In this document: positions 40,953 to 49,926 of the stretch, in pieces
How the letters are laid out: each line of letters starts with the position of its first letter
Position numbering within the stretch: the stretch's first letter is position 1
DNA from: Luteipulveratus flavus
GTDB lineage: Bacteria > Actinomycetota > Actinomycetes > Actinomycetales > Dermatophilaceae
DNA: 64,000 nucleotides
Direction: 5' to 3' (one strand)
Assembly (NCBI RefSeq): GCF_029080175.1
Contig: NZ_JARFJC010000017.1
Position numbers and translations under genes: made by a program
Notes under the pieces: model-generated
What the model saw: only the letters and a program-made list of their open reading frames with translations
Databases searched by the model: none
What the model was told of the DNA's origin: nothing

Positions 40953-41614
40953 TGATGCCCGACTCCGCGCCCTCCACCGAGCGCACGGTGGTCCACCTCG
41001 TTCGTCACGGCGAGGTCGACAACCCCACCAAGGTCCTGTACGGCCGGCTGGCTGACTTCCACCTCTCCGAGCTCGGCCACCGGATGGCCGGGCTCGCCGC
41101 CGAGCACCTCGCCGACCGCGACGTCACCCATCTGGTGTCCTCGCCGCTGGAGCGTGCCCAGGAGACGATGCAGCCGCTCGCGGACGCCGTCGGGCTGCCC
41201 GTGACCCTGGACGAGCGGGTCATCGAGGCGGGCAACGACTTCGAGGGCCGGACGGTCGGGTCGGACCCCAAGCAGCTGCTGCACCCGCGGTTCTGGGTCA
41301 AGCTGCGCAACCCGCTGCGGCCGTCCTGGGGCGAGCCGTACGCGCACATCGCGGCCCGGATGAGCGCTGCGATCGACGACGCGCGCGACGCCGCCCGCGG
41401 GCACGAGGCGGTCATCGTCTCCCACCAGCTCCCGGTCTGGACCGCGCGCCGGCACTACGAGGGCAAGCGGCTGTGGCACGACCCGCGCAAGCGCGAGTGC
41501 GCCCTCGCCTCGGTGACGTCGCTGACGTTCGTCGGCGACGACGTCGTGTCCCTGTCGTACGCCGAGCCCGCCGCCTCCCTGCTGCCGCAGGCCTCGAAGG
41601 TGGCCGGCGCATGA
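40952..41614 (+). CDS. Histidine phosphatase / phosphoglycerate mutase-like protein
   Basis: A 220-residue histidine-phosphatase-superfamily protein: VHLVRHGEVDNP (RHG catalytic motif at about 17-19), SSPLERAQETM near 66-76 and IVSHQLPVWT near 153 with the second catalytic His. The true substrate is unknown; members here often dephosphorylate small phospho-metabolites. It is tightly coupled between hemL and tlpA (1-base and 4-base overlaps), a conserved actinobacterial arrangement. Confidence 0.88.
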   Translation: MMPDSAPSTERTVVHLVRHGEVDNPTKVLYGRLADFHLSELGHRMAGLAAEHLADRDVTHLVSSPLERAQETMQPLADAVGLPVTLDERVIEAGNDFEGRTVGSDPKQLLHPRFWVKLRNPLRPSWGEPYAHIAARMSAAIDDARDAARGHEAVIVSHQLPVWTARRHYEGKRLWHDPRKRECALASVTSLTFVGDDVVSLSYAEPAASLLPQASKVAGA

Positions 41615-42201
41615 GGGCCGCAGCAGCCGCGCTGGCGGCGGTGGCTCTGGCCGGTGGTCTCGCGGCGTGCAGCGACGACCCGAACTCCATCTCCGCCCAG
41701 GCCAAGCAGGGCGACAACAAGGGCTTCGTCGCGGGCGACGGTCAGATCGAGTCGCTCGCGGTCGGACAGCGCAAGAAGCCGGCCCGGCTGGCGGGGAAGA
41801 CCCTCGACGGCAAGCCCTGGAATCTCGACTCCGCGCGAGGCCAGGTCGTCGTCCTCAACGTCTGGGGGTCTTGGTGCCCGCCGTGCCAGAAGGAGCTCCC
41901 GCACCTGCAGGACGCCTGGGCCACGTACCAGAAGGGCGGCAAGCCGGTGCAGTTCGTCGGCCTCCTGCAGCGCGACACGGTCGACTCCGCGAGCGCGACG
42001 CTGGCCAAGTTCAAGGTGACCTACCCCTCGCTGCAGGACGACGGCGGCAAGACGCTGCTCGGCCTGCAGGGCCGGGTCGTGACGACCCCGACCACCCTGG
42101 TCATCGACAAGCAGGGCCGCATCGCCGCCCGCGTCTCGGGTGAGACGACGGCGACGACCGTCCGCACGCTCGTCGACCAGACGCTGCGCGAGCAGGCCTG
42201 A
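41611..42201 (+). CDS. TlpA/ResA-like thioredoxin lipoprotein
   Basis: A 196-residue exported lipoprotein with a thioredoxin fold. Signal peptide with lipobox LAAC (Cys20) followed by SDDPN; redox site WGSWCPPCQKELPHL near 85-99 and cis-proline TTPTTLVID near 153. It reduces apocytochrome c cysteines (or other exported disulfides) outside the membrane and receives electrons from CcdA, encoded next. ATG 41611 overlaps the mutase stop. Confidence 0.93.
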   Translation: MRAAAAALAAVALAGGLAACSDDPNSISAQAKQGDNKGFVAGDGQIESLAVGQRKKPARLAGKTLDGKPWNLDSARGQVVVLNVWGSWCPPCQKELPHLQDAWATYQKGGKPVQFVGLLQRDTVDSASATLAKFKVTYPSLQDDGGKTLLGLQGRVVTTPTTLVIDKQGRIAARVSGETTATTVRTLVDQTLREQA

Positions 42202-42206
42202 GGCGT

Positions 42207-42950
42207 ATGCACACGGGCGCGGCCGACGTGGTCGCCGGCGGCAGTCTGCCGCTGGCGATCCTGCTGGCGCTCGCCGCCGGCGTGATCTCGTTCGCCTCGC
42301 CGTGCGTGCTCCCGCTGGTGCCCGGCTTCCTCGGGTACGTCACCGGCCTCACCGACGAGAAGCGCCGAACCCGGCTGGTGACCGGCGCGCTGCTGTTCGT
42401 CCTCGGCTTCTCGGTGGTGTTCGTCAGCCTCGCGTACGCGGCGGGGACGGCGGCGACGTTCCTGCGCGGCAACCACGAGCTGCTGATGCGGGTCGGCGGG
42501 GCGATCGTGATCGTGCTGGCCCTGGTCTACCTGGGCTTCGTCGGCCAGCGGGGCATCCCGATCCAGTGGCGTCCGGCCGCCGGACTCGTCGGGGCGCCGC
42601 TGCTGGGTGCCGTGTTCGGGCTCGGGATGAGCCCGTGCATCGGCCCGGTCCTCGGCGCGATCGTGTCGCTGTCCGCCTCGATGACCGACGACTCCGGGGA
42701 CATCCGCCGCGGTGTGCTGCTCGCGGCGTTCTACTCCCTCGGCATGGGCCTGCCGTTCCTGCTCATCGCGGCCGGGTGGTCGCGGGCCGAGAAGGCGTCG
42801 CGCTGGCTGCGCGACCACCACCGTCCGATCCAGCTGGTCGGCGGCGTCCTGATGCTGCTGGTCGGCGTGCTCATGGTGGCCGGCGTGTGGGACCACGCGA
42901 CGGCCTGGCTGCAGACCAACCTCACCGACCAGTTCAAGACGGCACTATGA
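42207..42950 (+). CDS. ccdA: Cytochrome c biogenesis protein CcdA
   Basis: A 247-residue membrane protein of the DsbD beta/CcdA family that carries electrons from cytoplasmic thioredoxin to extracytoplasmic thioredoxins. About six helices; the two redox cysteines lie in FASPCVLPLVPGFLGYV (about 30-46) and MSPCIGPVLGAI (about 138-149). It starts 5 bases after tlpA and overlaps resB by ATGA. Confidence 0.95.
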   Translation: MHTGAADVVAGGSLPLAILLALAAGVISFASPCVLPLVPGFLGYVTGLTDEKRRTRLVTGALLFVLGFSVVFVSLAYAAGTAATFLRGNHELLMRVGGAIVIVLALVYLGFVGQRGIPIQWRPAAGLVGAPLLGAVFGLGMSPCIGPVLGAIVSLSASMTDDSGDIRRGVLLAAFYSLGMGLPFLLIAAGWSRAEKASRWLRDHHRPIQLVGGVLMLLVGVLMVAGVWDHATAWLQTNLTDQFKTAL

Positions 42951-44614
42951 CTCCACCTGATGACCTGACGGCGGCGTACGCCACCACCGACGAGGACCGC
43001 ACGTCGACCTCGTCGAAGGGCAGCGGCGACGGCCCCACCCTCCCGCGGCTGGGCTTCCTCGGCGGGCTGCGCTGGTTCTGGCGGCAGCTGACGAGCATGC
43101 GTACCGCGCTGTTCCTCCTGCTGCTGCTGGCCATCGCCGCGGTGCCGGGCTCGATCTGGCCGCAGCGGGGCATCGACGCCGTCCGCGTCTCGGACTACCT
43201 CGCGCAGCACACCACGATCGGCCCGTGGCTGGACCGGTTCGGCTTCTTCGACGTGTACTCCTCGCCGTGGTTCGCCGCGATCTACCTGCTGCTCGTCGTC
43301 TCGCTGCTGGGCTGCATCCTGCCGCGGACCAAGCAGCACTGGCAGAACATCCGCTCCCAGCCGCCGAAGGCCCCTCGCCGGCTCGAGCGCCTGCCCGCGC
43401 ACACGTCTGCGACCGTGGACGCGAGCCACGACGACGTCCTGGCCGCCGCACGAGAGGTGCTGCGCAGCAAGCGGTTCCGGCTGCGTGTGCAGGACGACGC
43501 CGTCTCCGGTGAGGTCGGCGCGCTGCGCGAGACCGGCAACCTGCTCTTCCACGTCTCGCTCGTCGTCGTCATCGTCGCGGTCGCCGCCGGACACGTCCTC
43601 GGCTGGCGCGGTGACGTGATCGTCCCCGAGGGCGGCGACTTCGCCAGCACCGTCACGCAGTACGACACCATCGATCCCGGCCCGTGGGTCGACGTCGCCG
43701 GACTCACGCCGTGGAGCCTGCACCTGGACAAGCTGCACGTCTCCTTCGAGGACGGCGTCCCGACCGACAGCCCGCAGTACGGCCAGCCCCGCAGCTTCAC
43801 CGCCGACGTGACCACGGGCGACGAGGACGGACGCACCGAGCAGCGGAAGATCTCGGTCAACCACCCGATCAACGAGGGCGGCGCCTCGGTCTACCTGCTC
43901 GGCAACGGGTACGCCCCTGTCGTCACCGTGCGCGACAAGGCCGGCAAGGTCCTCTACCGCAAGGCGACCCCGTTCCTGCCGCAGGACAACACGTACAAGT
44001 CGGTCGGCGCGGTCAAGGTCACCGGCGCGACGCCGCAGCAGCTGGGCTTCGCCGGCTTCTTCGTCCCGAGCCTCGACTTCGACGACCGGATGGGCCCGAT
44101 CTCCACGTTCCCCGGTCTGCGCAAGCCGGCGCTGGTGCTGACGGCCTTCGAGGGCGACCTCTTCCCGGACGGTCGTCCGCAGTCGGTCTACACGCTGAAC
44201 ACCGCGAAGATGACCCAGCTCAAGGGGGCCAACGGTCAGCCGCTGCGGCTGCTCGTGACGCCCGGACAGACGGTGCAGCTGCCCGGTGGTCAGGGCTCGG
44301 TCACCCTGGAGCGGCAGATCCCGCGCTGGGCCGGCCTGTCGGTGCGGTCCGACCCGGGCAAGATCCCGGCCCTGATCGGCGCCCTGGCCGGTCTCGCCGG
44401 CCTCGTCATGTCGCTCACGCTGCGCCGCCGGCGCGTGTTCGTCCGCGTCGCGCCCGCGCCGCCCACGGCGACCTCGTCGGCTGCGGCCGAGGGCGGCGAG
44501 CGACGTACCCTGGTAACGGTCGGAGGACTCGCCAAGGGCGAGGACCCCCGCCTCGGCGCGGCCGTCGAGGAGATCCTCGCGGCCATCTCGACACGGACAG
44601 GCAGACCCGCATGA
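42947..44614 (+). CDS. resB: Cytochrome c biogenesis protein ResB
   Basis: A 555-residue ResB (Ccs1). A polar N-tail (1-45) leads to the first helices (TALFLLLLLAIAAVPGSIWPQ, then YLLLVVSLLGCILPR), a third near 200, a large extracytoplasmic domain (about 230-480) and a last helix near 490-510. Together with CcsB it forms the system II heme export and cytochrome c synthetase complex. It has ATG 42947 overlapping ccdA and is itself overlapped by ccsB. Confidence 0.95.
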   Translation: MTPPDDLTAAYATTDEDRTSTSSKGSGDGPTLPRLGFLGGLRWFWRQLTSMRTALFLLLLLAIAAVPGSIWPQRGIDAVRVSDYLAQHTTIGPWLDRFGFFDVYSSPWFAAIYLLLVVSLLGCILPRTKQHWQNIRSQPPKAPRRLERLPAHTSATVDASHDDVLAAAREVLRSKRFRLRVQDDAVSGEVGALRETGNLLFHVSLVVVIVAVAAGHVLGWRGDVIVPEGGDFASTVTQYDTIDPGPWVDVAGLTPWSLHLDKLHVSFEDGVPTDSPQYGQPRSFTADVTTGDEDGRTEQRKISVNHPINEGGASVYLLGNGYAPVVTVRDKAGKVLYRKATPFLPQDNTYKSVGAVKVTGATPQQLGFAGFFVPSLDFDDRMGPISTFPGLRKPALVLTAFEGDLFPDGRPQSVYTLNTAKMTQLKGANGQPLRLLVTPGQTVQLPGGQGSVTLERQIPRWAGLSVRSDPGKIPALIGALAGLAGLVMSLTLRRRRVFVRVAPAPPTATSSAAAEGGERRTLVTVGGLAKGEDPRLGAAVEEILAAISTRTGRPA

Positions 44615-45612
44615 TCACTCAGATGCTCGCCCGCGAGACCAGCACCGCGCTGTCGGACGCCTCGACGAACAGCCTCTACGCCTCCGCGGTCGTGCTGACC
44701 CTCGCGATGCTGTCGTTCGGGGTCGACCTCGCGCAGTCGCCGGCGCGCGCCGCCCGCGAGTCGGCCCGCCGTACGACGGTGGTCCAGGACTCGGCCGACG
44801 GCGCCGGTGACGGCTCGACGGCTGTCCTCACCCGCACCGAGACCGGCGAGCCCGCCGTGCCGGAGAAGCGGCAGTGGGCCGGCATCGGGATGTCCCTCTC
44901 CTGGCTGGGCGCCTTCCTGCTCATCGCCTGCGTGGTGCTGCGCGGTGCCGCGGTGCACCGCCCGCCGCTGGGCAACATGTACGAGTTCGCCACGGTCGGC
45001 GCCGCGTTCACCATCGCCGCGTACCTGCTCTGGAGCCTCAAGCGTGACGTGCGCTGGCTCGGCATCTTCGTGGTCGGCCCGGTGCTGCTGGTGGAGATGC
45101 TCGCGGCGATGGTGTTCTACACCGACGCGACCCAGCTGATGCCGTCCCTGAAGAGCTACTGGCTCTCGATCCACGTCACCGTCGCCACCCTGTCGATCGC
45201 GCTGTTCACGATCGGGTTCAGCCTGACGCTCCTGCACCTGATCCAGGAGCGGGTGGAGGCCGGGAGCACCGAGCGCTTCGCGTTCATGAAGGCGCTGCCG
45301 TCCTCGGAGCGGCTGGAGCGGCTCGGCTACAGCGTCCACATCATCGCCTTCCCGCTGTGGACCTTCACCCTGATCGCCGGCGCCATCTGGGCGCAGGAGG
45401 CCTGGGGTCACTACTGGAACTGGGACCCCAAGGAGGTGTGGACGTTCGTCATCTGGGTCGTGTACGCCGCGTACCTGCACGCCCGGGTCACGGCGGGCTG
45501 GAACAGCCGGCGCGCGTCGTACATCGCCCTGGCCGGGTTCGCCTGCATCATCGTCAACTACTGCGTGGTCAACGTCTTCTTCGTCGGCCAGCACTCCTAC
45601 TCAGGACTCTGA
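44611..45612 (+). CDS. ccsB: c-type cytochrome biogenesis protein CcsB
   Basis: A 333-residue heme-handling membrane protein (CcsA/CcsB/CycZ family). Eight or so hydrophobic helices; the tryptophan-rich WWD-type motif EAWGHYWNWDPKEVWTF near 262-278 and conserved His residues in LSIHVTVAT and YSVHIIAFP bind heme. ResB's partner in ligating heme to apocytochromes outside the membrane. ATG 44611 overlaps the resB stop; DUF4229 follows after 3 bases. Confidence 0.95.
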   Translation: MITQMLARETSTALSDASTNSLYASAVVLTLAMLSFGVDLAQSPARAARESARRTTVVQDSADGAGDGSTAVLTRTETGEPAVPEKRQWAGIGMSLSWLGAFLLIACVVLRGAAVHRPPLGNMYEFATVGAAFTIAAYLLWSLKRDVRWLGIFVVGPVLLVEMLAAMVFYTDATQLMPSLKSYWLSIHVTVATLSIALFTIGFSLTLLHLIQERVEAGSTERFAFMKALPSSERLERLGYSVHIIAFPLWTFTLIAGAIWAQEAWGHYWNWDPKEVWTFVIWVVYAAYLHARVTAGWNSRRASYIALAGFACIIVNYCVVNVFFVGQHSYSGL

Positions 45613-45615
45613 TAC

Positions 45616-45852
45616 GTGGCTCGTTACACCCTGCTCCGCCTGCTGATCTTCTTCGCGACGCTGATGATCCTGTGGCTCGTCGGGCTGCGGCAGATCCCGC
45701 TGCTCGCGGTCTCGGCCATCGTCTCCGCGATCATCTCCCTGGTCGTCCTGCAGGGTGTCCGCGAGCAGTTCGCCAACCAGATCGACGCCAAGGTCAAGCA
45801 GCGGCAGGCACGCGCCGAGCAGCACCGCACGGCCGAGGACGACGACGAGTGA
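45616..45852 (+). CDS. DUF4229 membrane protein
   Basis: A 78-residue actinobacterial DUF4229 protein: two helices (LLRLLIFFATLMILWLVGL, AVSAIVSAIISLVVLQGV) and a polar C-terminal tail rich in Gln/Arg and ending in an acidic patch EDDDE. Function unknown. It normally sits between ccsB and the menaquinone genes; here the next gene is a sugar transporter. GTG 45616 is 3 bases after ccsB. Confidence 0.9.
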   Translation: MARYTLLRLLIFFATLMILWLVGLRQIPLLAVSAIVSAIISLVVLQGVREQFANQIDAKVKQRQARAEQHRTAEDDDE

Positions 45853-45932
45853 CCTCGTTCGTTCCGACCGCCTGACCGAGGGCGTCCGGGTACGGTCCTC
45901 GCAAGCCGTCATACGCAAGCGCCGAGGAGCCC

Positions 45933-47165
45933 ATGGTGACAACGGTCGCGGAGCCCACGACGCGCGTCGGTCGCGGGTGGGCGCTGCGGTTCAACCTCGC
46001 CTGGGTCGGGGTGATGGTCGGCTTCTTCGGGCCGCTGCAGATCCTCCTGCCCAACCAGGCGGAGGCGATCTCGCCCGACCACAAGGAGCTCGTGCTCGGG
46101 CTGGTCACCGCGCTCGGCGCGACGTGCTCGCTGGTGCTGAACCCGCTCTGGGGCGCCCTGTCGGACCGGACGACGTCCTCCTGGGGTCGGCGGCTGCCGT
46201 GGGTGGTCGCCGGCGGACTGGCCGGGGCGCTCAGCCTGCTCGTCGTCGCGTCCGCCCGCACCGTGCTGATGATGGTCCTCGGCTGGTGCCTGGTGCAGTG
46301 CACGCTCAACGCCGCGTGGGCCGCCCTCACCGCGGTGGTGCCCGACCAGGTCCCGCGCGAGCAACGGGGTGCGGCCGCCGGGTACCTCGGGCTGTCCCAG
46401 ATGCTGGGGGTCCTGCTCGCGATCGCGGTGGCGACGCTCGTGCCGGGCACCGGCGGGTACCTCGCCTGCGCGGCGCTGCTGCTGCTCTCGCTCGTGCCGT
46501 TCGTGCTGGCCCGGGCCGACGTGCCCCGCGCCGCCGGAGCCGTGCCCGTTCCGCGGTGGAGCCGGCGTGAGCTGGTACGGACGTTCTGGGTCTCCCCGCG
46601 CCGGCACCCCGACTTCGCCTGGGCGTGGCTGACCCGATTCTTGATCAACCTCGGCAACGCGATCGCGCTGGTCTACCTGCTCTACTTCCTGCGCGACGAG
46701 CTGCACCGCTCGAACGCCGAGGCGGGCGTGCTCGTCCTCGGCGCGGTCAACGTCCTCGGGGTCGTCCTGGCGGTCGTGGTCTCCGGCATCTGGTCCGACC
46801 GGCTGGCACGACGAAAGTCGTTCGTGTCGGCCGCCGGGATGGTGATGGCGCTCGCCGGCCTGCTGCTCGCGATCTCACCGACCTGGGAGACCGCGCTGGT
46901 GGCGGCGTTCGTCCTGGGCGTCGGGTTCGGCGTGTACACCTCCGTCGACTTCGCCCTGATCACCGAGGTCCTCCCGGAGGCGGCCGACCGGGGCAAGGAC
47001 ATGGGCGTGCTCAACATCGCCGCCGCGCTGCCGCAGGTCGCTGCCCCGGCCATCGCCGCGGTCGTCGTCACCTACCTCGGCGGCTACCCCGCGCTGTTCG
47101 CCGTCTCGGCGGCGATCGGGGCGCTCGGCGCCCTGCTCGTCCACTGCATCACGTCCGTCCACTAG
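45933..47165 (+). CDS. MFS transporter, probable glycoside/disaccharide importer
   Basis: A 410-residue major facilitator protein with 11-12 helices. The loop motif GALSDRTTSSWGRRLPWVV near 70-88 (MFS motif A) and its second-half copy SDRLARRKSFVSAAG near 289 are present. It is commonly encoded with GH1 beta-glucosidases, as here (9 bases apart), so import of beta-glucosides or disaccharides is likely. ATG 45933 has GAGGAG upstream. Confidence 0.87.
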   Translation: MVTTVAEPTTRVGRGWALRFNLAWVGVMVGFFGPLQILLPNQAEAISPDHKELVLGLVTALGATCSLVLNPLWGALSDRTTSSWGRRLPWVVAGGLAGALSLLVVASARTVLMMVLGWCLVQCTLNAAWAALTAVVPDQVPREQRGAAAGYLGLSQMLGVLLAIAVATLVPGTGGYLACAALLLLSLVPFVLARADVPRAAGAVPVPRWSRRELVRTFWVSPRRHPDFAWAWLTRFLINLGNAIALVYLLYFLRDELHRSNAEAGVLVLGAVNVLGVVLAVVVSGIWSDRLARRKSFVSAAGMVMALAGLLLAISPTWETALVAAFVLGVGFGVYTSVDFALITEVLPEAADRGKDMGVLNIAAALPQVAAPAIAAVVVTYLGGYPALFAVSAAIGALGALLVHCITSVH

Positions 47166-47174
47166 GAGCTGTCG

Positions 47175-48554
47175 ATGAGTGAGTTCCCCACGCTGCCCAA
47201 CGGATTCGTCCTCGGGACGGCGACGGCGTCGTACCAGGTGGAAGGGGCCGTCGACGAGGACGGGCGCGGGCGGTCCGTCTGGGACACCTTCTGCGCCGAG
47301 CCCGACCGCATCAAGAACGGCGAGACCGGCGACGTCGCCTGCGACCACTACCACCGGTACCCCGAGGACGTCGCGCTCATGTCCGAGCTGGGCATGGACG
47401 CCTACCGCTTCTCGATCGCCTGGCCGCGCGTGGTGCCGGACGGTTCGGGCGCGGTGAACCCAGCAGGTCTCGACTTCTACGACCGGCTCGTGGACTCCCT
47501 CCTCGCGGCCGGGATCACGCCGGCGGCGACGCTGTTCCACTGGGACCTCCCGCAGGCGCTGCAGGACGCCGGCGGCTGGCAGTCCCGCGACACCGGGGCG
47601 CGGCTGGCGGAGTACGCCACCGTCGTGGGTGAGCGGCTCGGGGACCGCGTGGGCATGTGGATGCCGATCAACGAACCGGTCGTCGTGACGATGTTCGGGC
47701 ACGCGCTCGGGGTCCACGCGCCCGGCCTGGCGCTCGGGTTCGACGCGTTGCCCGTCGCGCACCACCTGCTGCTCGGTCACGGGCTCGCGGTCCAGGCGCT
47801 GCGCGCGGCAGGCTGCTCGTCCATCGGTATCGCGTCCAACCACGCCCCCACCTGGCCCGCGTCCTCGTCGCCGGAGGACCAGGAGGCGGCCGCGCTCTAC
47901 GACACGCTCGTGAACCGGCTGTTCGCCGACCCCGTGCTGACCGGCGCCTACCCGGAGGGCTTCGCCGAGGCGATGCCCGGCCCGGTCGAGGACGACCTCA
48001 AGGTGATCTCCTCGCCGCTGGACTGGTTCGGCATCAACTACTACCAGCCCTCCCTCGTCGGGGCGCCGGGCGGCGGCGGCGCGGAGTCGCAGGTGCTGGA
48101 GGGCGCGCCGGTGCCGGAGGGGCTGCCGTTCGAGCCGCGGCAGCTGACCGGGTACGACCGGACGGACTTCGGCTGGGCGGTCGTCCCGGACGGCCTGCGC
48201 GAGATCCTCGTGACGTTCCGGGAGCGGTACGGCGACGCGCTGCCGCCGGTGTACGTCACCGAGAGCGGCTGTTCCTTCCACGACGTGGTGGACGAGCACG
48301 GGCAGGTCCACGACGAGCGGCGGGTCGCGTACCACCGCGAGCACCTGGACGCGGTCGCCGCCGCGGTCGATGCGGGCGTGGACGTCCGCGGCTACTTCGT
48401 GTGGTCGCTGCTGGACAACTTCGAGTGGGCCGAGGGCTTCACCGAGCGGTTCGGTCTGGTGCACGTCGACTTCGAGACTCAGCACCGGACACCGAAGGAC
48501 TCCTACCGCTGGTTCCAGCAGCTCCTCGCCACCCGCCCCTCCGGCAAAAGCTGA
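47175..48554 (+). CDS. GH1 family beta-glucosidase
   Basis: A 459-residue glycoside hydrolase family 1 enzyme, retaining mechanism, cytoplasmic (no signal peptide). Acid/base Glu167 in the INEP motif at 165-168, nucleophile Glu363 in VYVTESGCSF, and aglycone/glucone residues FGINYYQPS near 285-293. The N-terminal FVLGTATASYQVEGAVDEDGRG is the family signature. It should hydrolyse imported beta-glucosides. Its last codons and stop are inside a 61-bp palindromic repeat element. Confidence 0.93.
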   Translation: MSEFPTLPNGFVLGTATASYQVEGAVDEDGRGRSVWDTFCAEPDRIKNGETGDVACDHYHRYPEDVALMSELGMDAYRFSIAWPRVVPDGSGAVNPAGLDFYDRLVDSLLAAGITPAATLFHWDLPQALQDAGGWQSRDTGARLAEYATVVGERLGDRVGMWMPINEPVVVTMFGHALGVHAPGLALGFDALPVAHHLLLGHGLAVQALRAAGCSSIGIASNHAPTWPASSSPEDQEAAALYDTLVNRLFADPVLTGAYPEGFAEAMPGPVEDDLKVISSPLDWFGINYYQPSLVGAPGGGGAESQVLEGAPVPEGLPFEPRQLTGYDRTDFGWAVVPDGLREILVTFRERYGDALPPVYVTESGCSFHDVVDEHGQVHDERRVAYHREHLDAVAAAVDAGVDVRGYFVWSLLDNFEWAEGFTERFGLVHVDFETQHRTPKDSYRWFQQLLATRPSGKS

Positions 48555-48662
48555 CGCCCGGCACACGCATGCCTGTGCCGATGGCCACGTTGTGCCGGTG
48601 GTCGGCAAAAGGTGGAGCTGGGCACAGCTATGCGTGTGCCGGTGGCCAGCTTTTGCCGGGGG
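48541..48662. repeat. Tandem 61-bp palindromic repeat (two copies)
   Basis: Two head-to-tail copies, period 61, from 48541 and 48602. Each copy is itself an inverted repeat: CGGCAAAAG at one end, CTTTTGCCG (or a degenerate form) at the other, and GGCACA...TGTGCC in the centre. The outer ends of the pair, CCGGCAAAAGCTG (48541-48553) and CAGCTTTTGCCGG (48647-48659), are also perfect complements. It contains the beta-glucosidase stop and ends 4 bases from the menA stop; it probably terminates both genes and resembles a REP-like element. Confidence 0.8.
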
Positions 48663-48666
48663 AGGG

Positions 48667-49551
48667 TCAGCCGAGGTGGGGGGCGAGGTAGAGGCCGAGG
48701 CCGAGCAGGACGCCGTACGCGAGCAGGAACATCCCGGTCCCGGCCAGGGCGGGGATCAGGTCGCGTCCCTGGCGACCGGCGGTCACGACGCGCACCGGAG
48801 GCACGGCCAGGGCCAGCGCGAGCAGACCGATCAGCGCCGCCGGTGCGGTGATACCGGCGACCACGACGCACAAGCCCGCGACGAGCACGAGCAGGACGTA
48901 GAGCGCCCGGGTCGCGCGGTCGCCGATCCGCACCGCGAGCGTGCGCTTCCCCGAGGCGGTGTCGCCGGGGATGTCGCGCAGGTTGTTGACGACCAGGACC
49001 GCGCACGCGACCGCGCCAACTCCGCACGCGCCGGCCCACGCGGCCGTGCTGAGCGTCCCGGCCTGCGTGTACGTCGTGCCGAGCACTGCCACCAGCCCGA
49101 AGAAGACGAAGACGAACAGCTCGCCGAGGCCGAGGTACCCGTACGGGTTCTTGCCGCCGGTGTACTTCCACGCGGCCACGACGGCCAGCGCGCCGACGAG
49201 CAGGAGCCAGGGGGTGTTGGCGAGGGTGATGAGCGTCAGCCCCGCGAGGGCCGCCACGCCGAAGGCGACGAACGCGGCCAGCTTCACGTCTCCGGGCCGC
49301 GCCAGCCGTTGCCCGACCAGCCGGACCGGCCCGACGCGGACGTCGTCGGTGCCGCGGATGCCGTCGGAGTAGTCGTTGGCGTAGTTGACGCCGACCTGCA
49401 GGGCGAGGGAGACGACCAGGGCGAGCAGGGCGTACCCGGGATTCGCCTTCTCCAGCGCGTACGCCGCGCCGGTGCCGACGAGCACCGGCGCGATGGCGGC
49501 GGGAAGGGTGCGCGGACGGGCTCCTTGGACCCATTCCTGCAGGGTGGCCAT
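48667..49551 (-). CDS. menA: 1,4-dihydroxy-2-naphthoate polyprenyltransferase
   Basis: A 294-residue UbiA-superfamily membrane prenyltransferase attaching the isoprenoid tail to DHNA in menaquinone synthesis. The first aspartate-rich motif is NYANDYSDGIRGTDD near 56-70 and the second NNLRDIPGDTASGKRT near 163-178. About eight helices. ATG 49551 has GGAGAC upstream. It ends just before the palindromic repeat shared with the beta-glucosidase. Confidence 0.95.
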   Translation of the reverse strand: MATLQEWVQGARPRTLPAAIAPVLVGTGAAYALEKANPGYALLALVVSLALQVGVNYANDYSDGIRGTDDVRVGPVRLVGQRLARPGDVKLAAFVAFGVAALAGLTLITLANTPWLLLVGALAVVAAWKYTGGKNPYGYLGLGELFVFVFFGLVAVLGTTYTQAGTLSTAAWAGACGVGAVACAVLVVNNLRDIPGDTASGKRTLAVRIGDRATRALYVLLVLVAGLCVVVAGITAPAALIGLLALALAVPPVRVVTAGRQGRDLIPALAGTGMFLLAYGVLLGLGLYLAPHLG

Positions 49552-49617
49552 GCGGTGTCTCCTCGGGGTCGAGCGGATGAGGGCGAAGCGGGCGGCGGTC
49601 GGTCCTCGGGCGTACCG

Positions 49618-49673
49618 GACGATCGACCTGGCATCACGTCGACGTGCGTGCGGGTGATGCGGGGTCGATCGTC
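49618..49673 (-). terminator. Long stem-loop between the PLDc_N gene and menA
   Basis: The arms 49618-49637 (GACGATCGACCTGGCATCAC) and 49654-49673 pair with two mismatches over 20 bases, closing a 16-base loop. It lies immediately after the stop of the leftward PLDc_N gene and before menA, so it probably terminates the upstream unit and separates menA from it. Confidence 0.65.
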
Positions 49674-49926
49674 AGAGACCGCGCAGGAAGTCGGGGTCGT
49701 CGTCCGGGCCGCGCGGACCCGAGGGTCGCTGCTGCGGGCTGGGCCGGCGACGTCGGCCGACCATGATCCGGGCGATCGCCCCGAACGGCGGTGCGAGCAC
49801 GATCAGCGCGATCCAGACGAGCTTGGGCAGGTGCTGCTGCTCGGACTCGTCGGTCTGGATGCAGTCGACCAGGGCGTACACGACGACCGCGAGGATCAGC
49901 AGGGGAATGATCACCCGGGCCATCAC
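49672..49926 (-). CDS. PLDc_N-domain small membrane protein
   Basis: An 84-residue protein with two helices (VIIPLLILAVVVYALVDCI; VWIALIVLAPPFGAIARIMVG) and an Arg/Pro-rich tail. This is the 'phospholipase D nuclease N-terminal' (PLDc_N) membrane module without any nuclease. Function unknown; it usually lies between menA and menE in actinobacteria. ATG at 49926 or one codon later; the next gene upstream is menE, which ends at the base before it. Confidence 0.85.
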   Translation of the reverse strand: MMARVIIPLLILAVVVYALVDCIQTDESEQQHLPKLVWIALIVLAPPFGAIARIMVGRRRRPSPQQRPSGPRGPDDDPDFLRGL

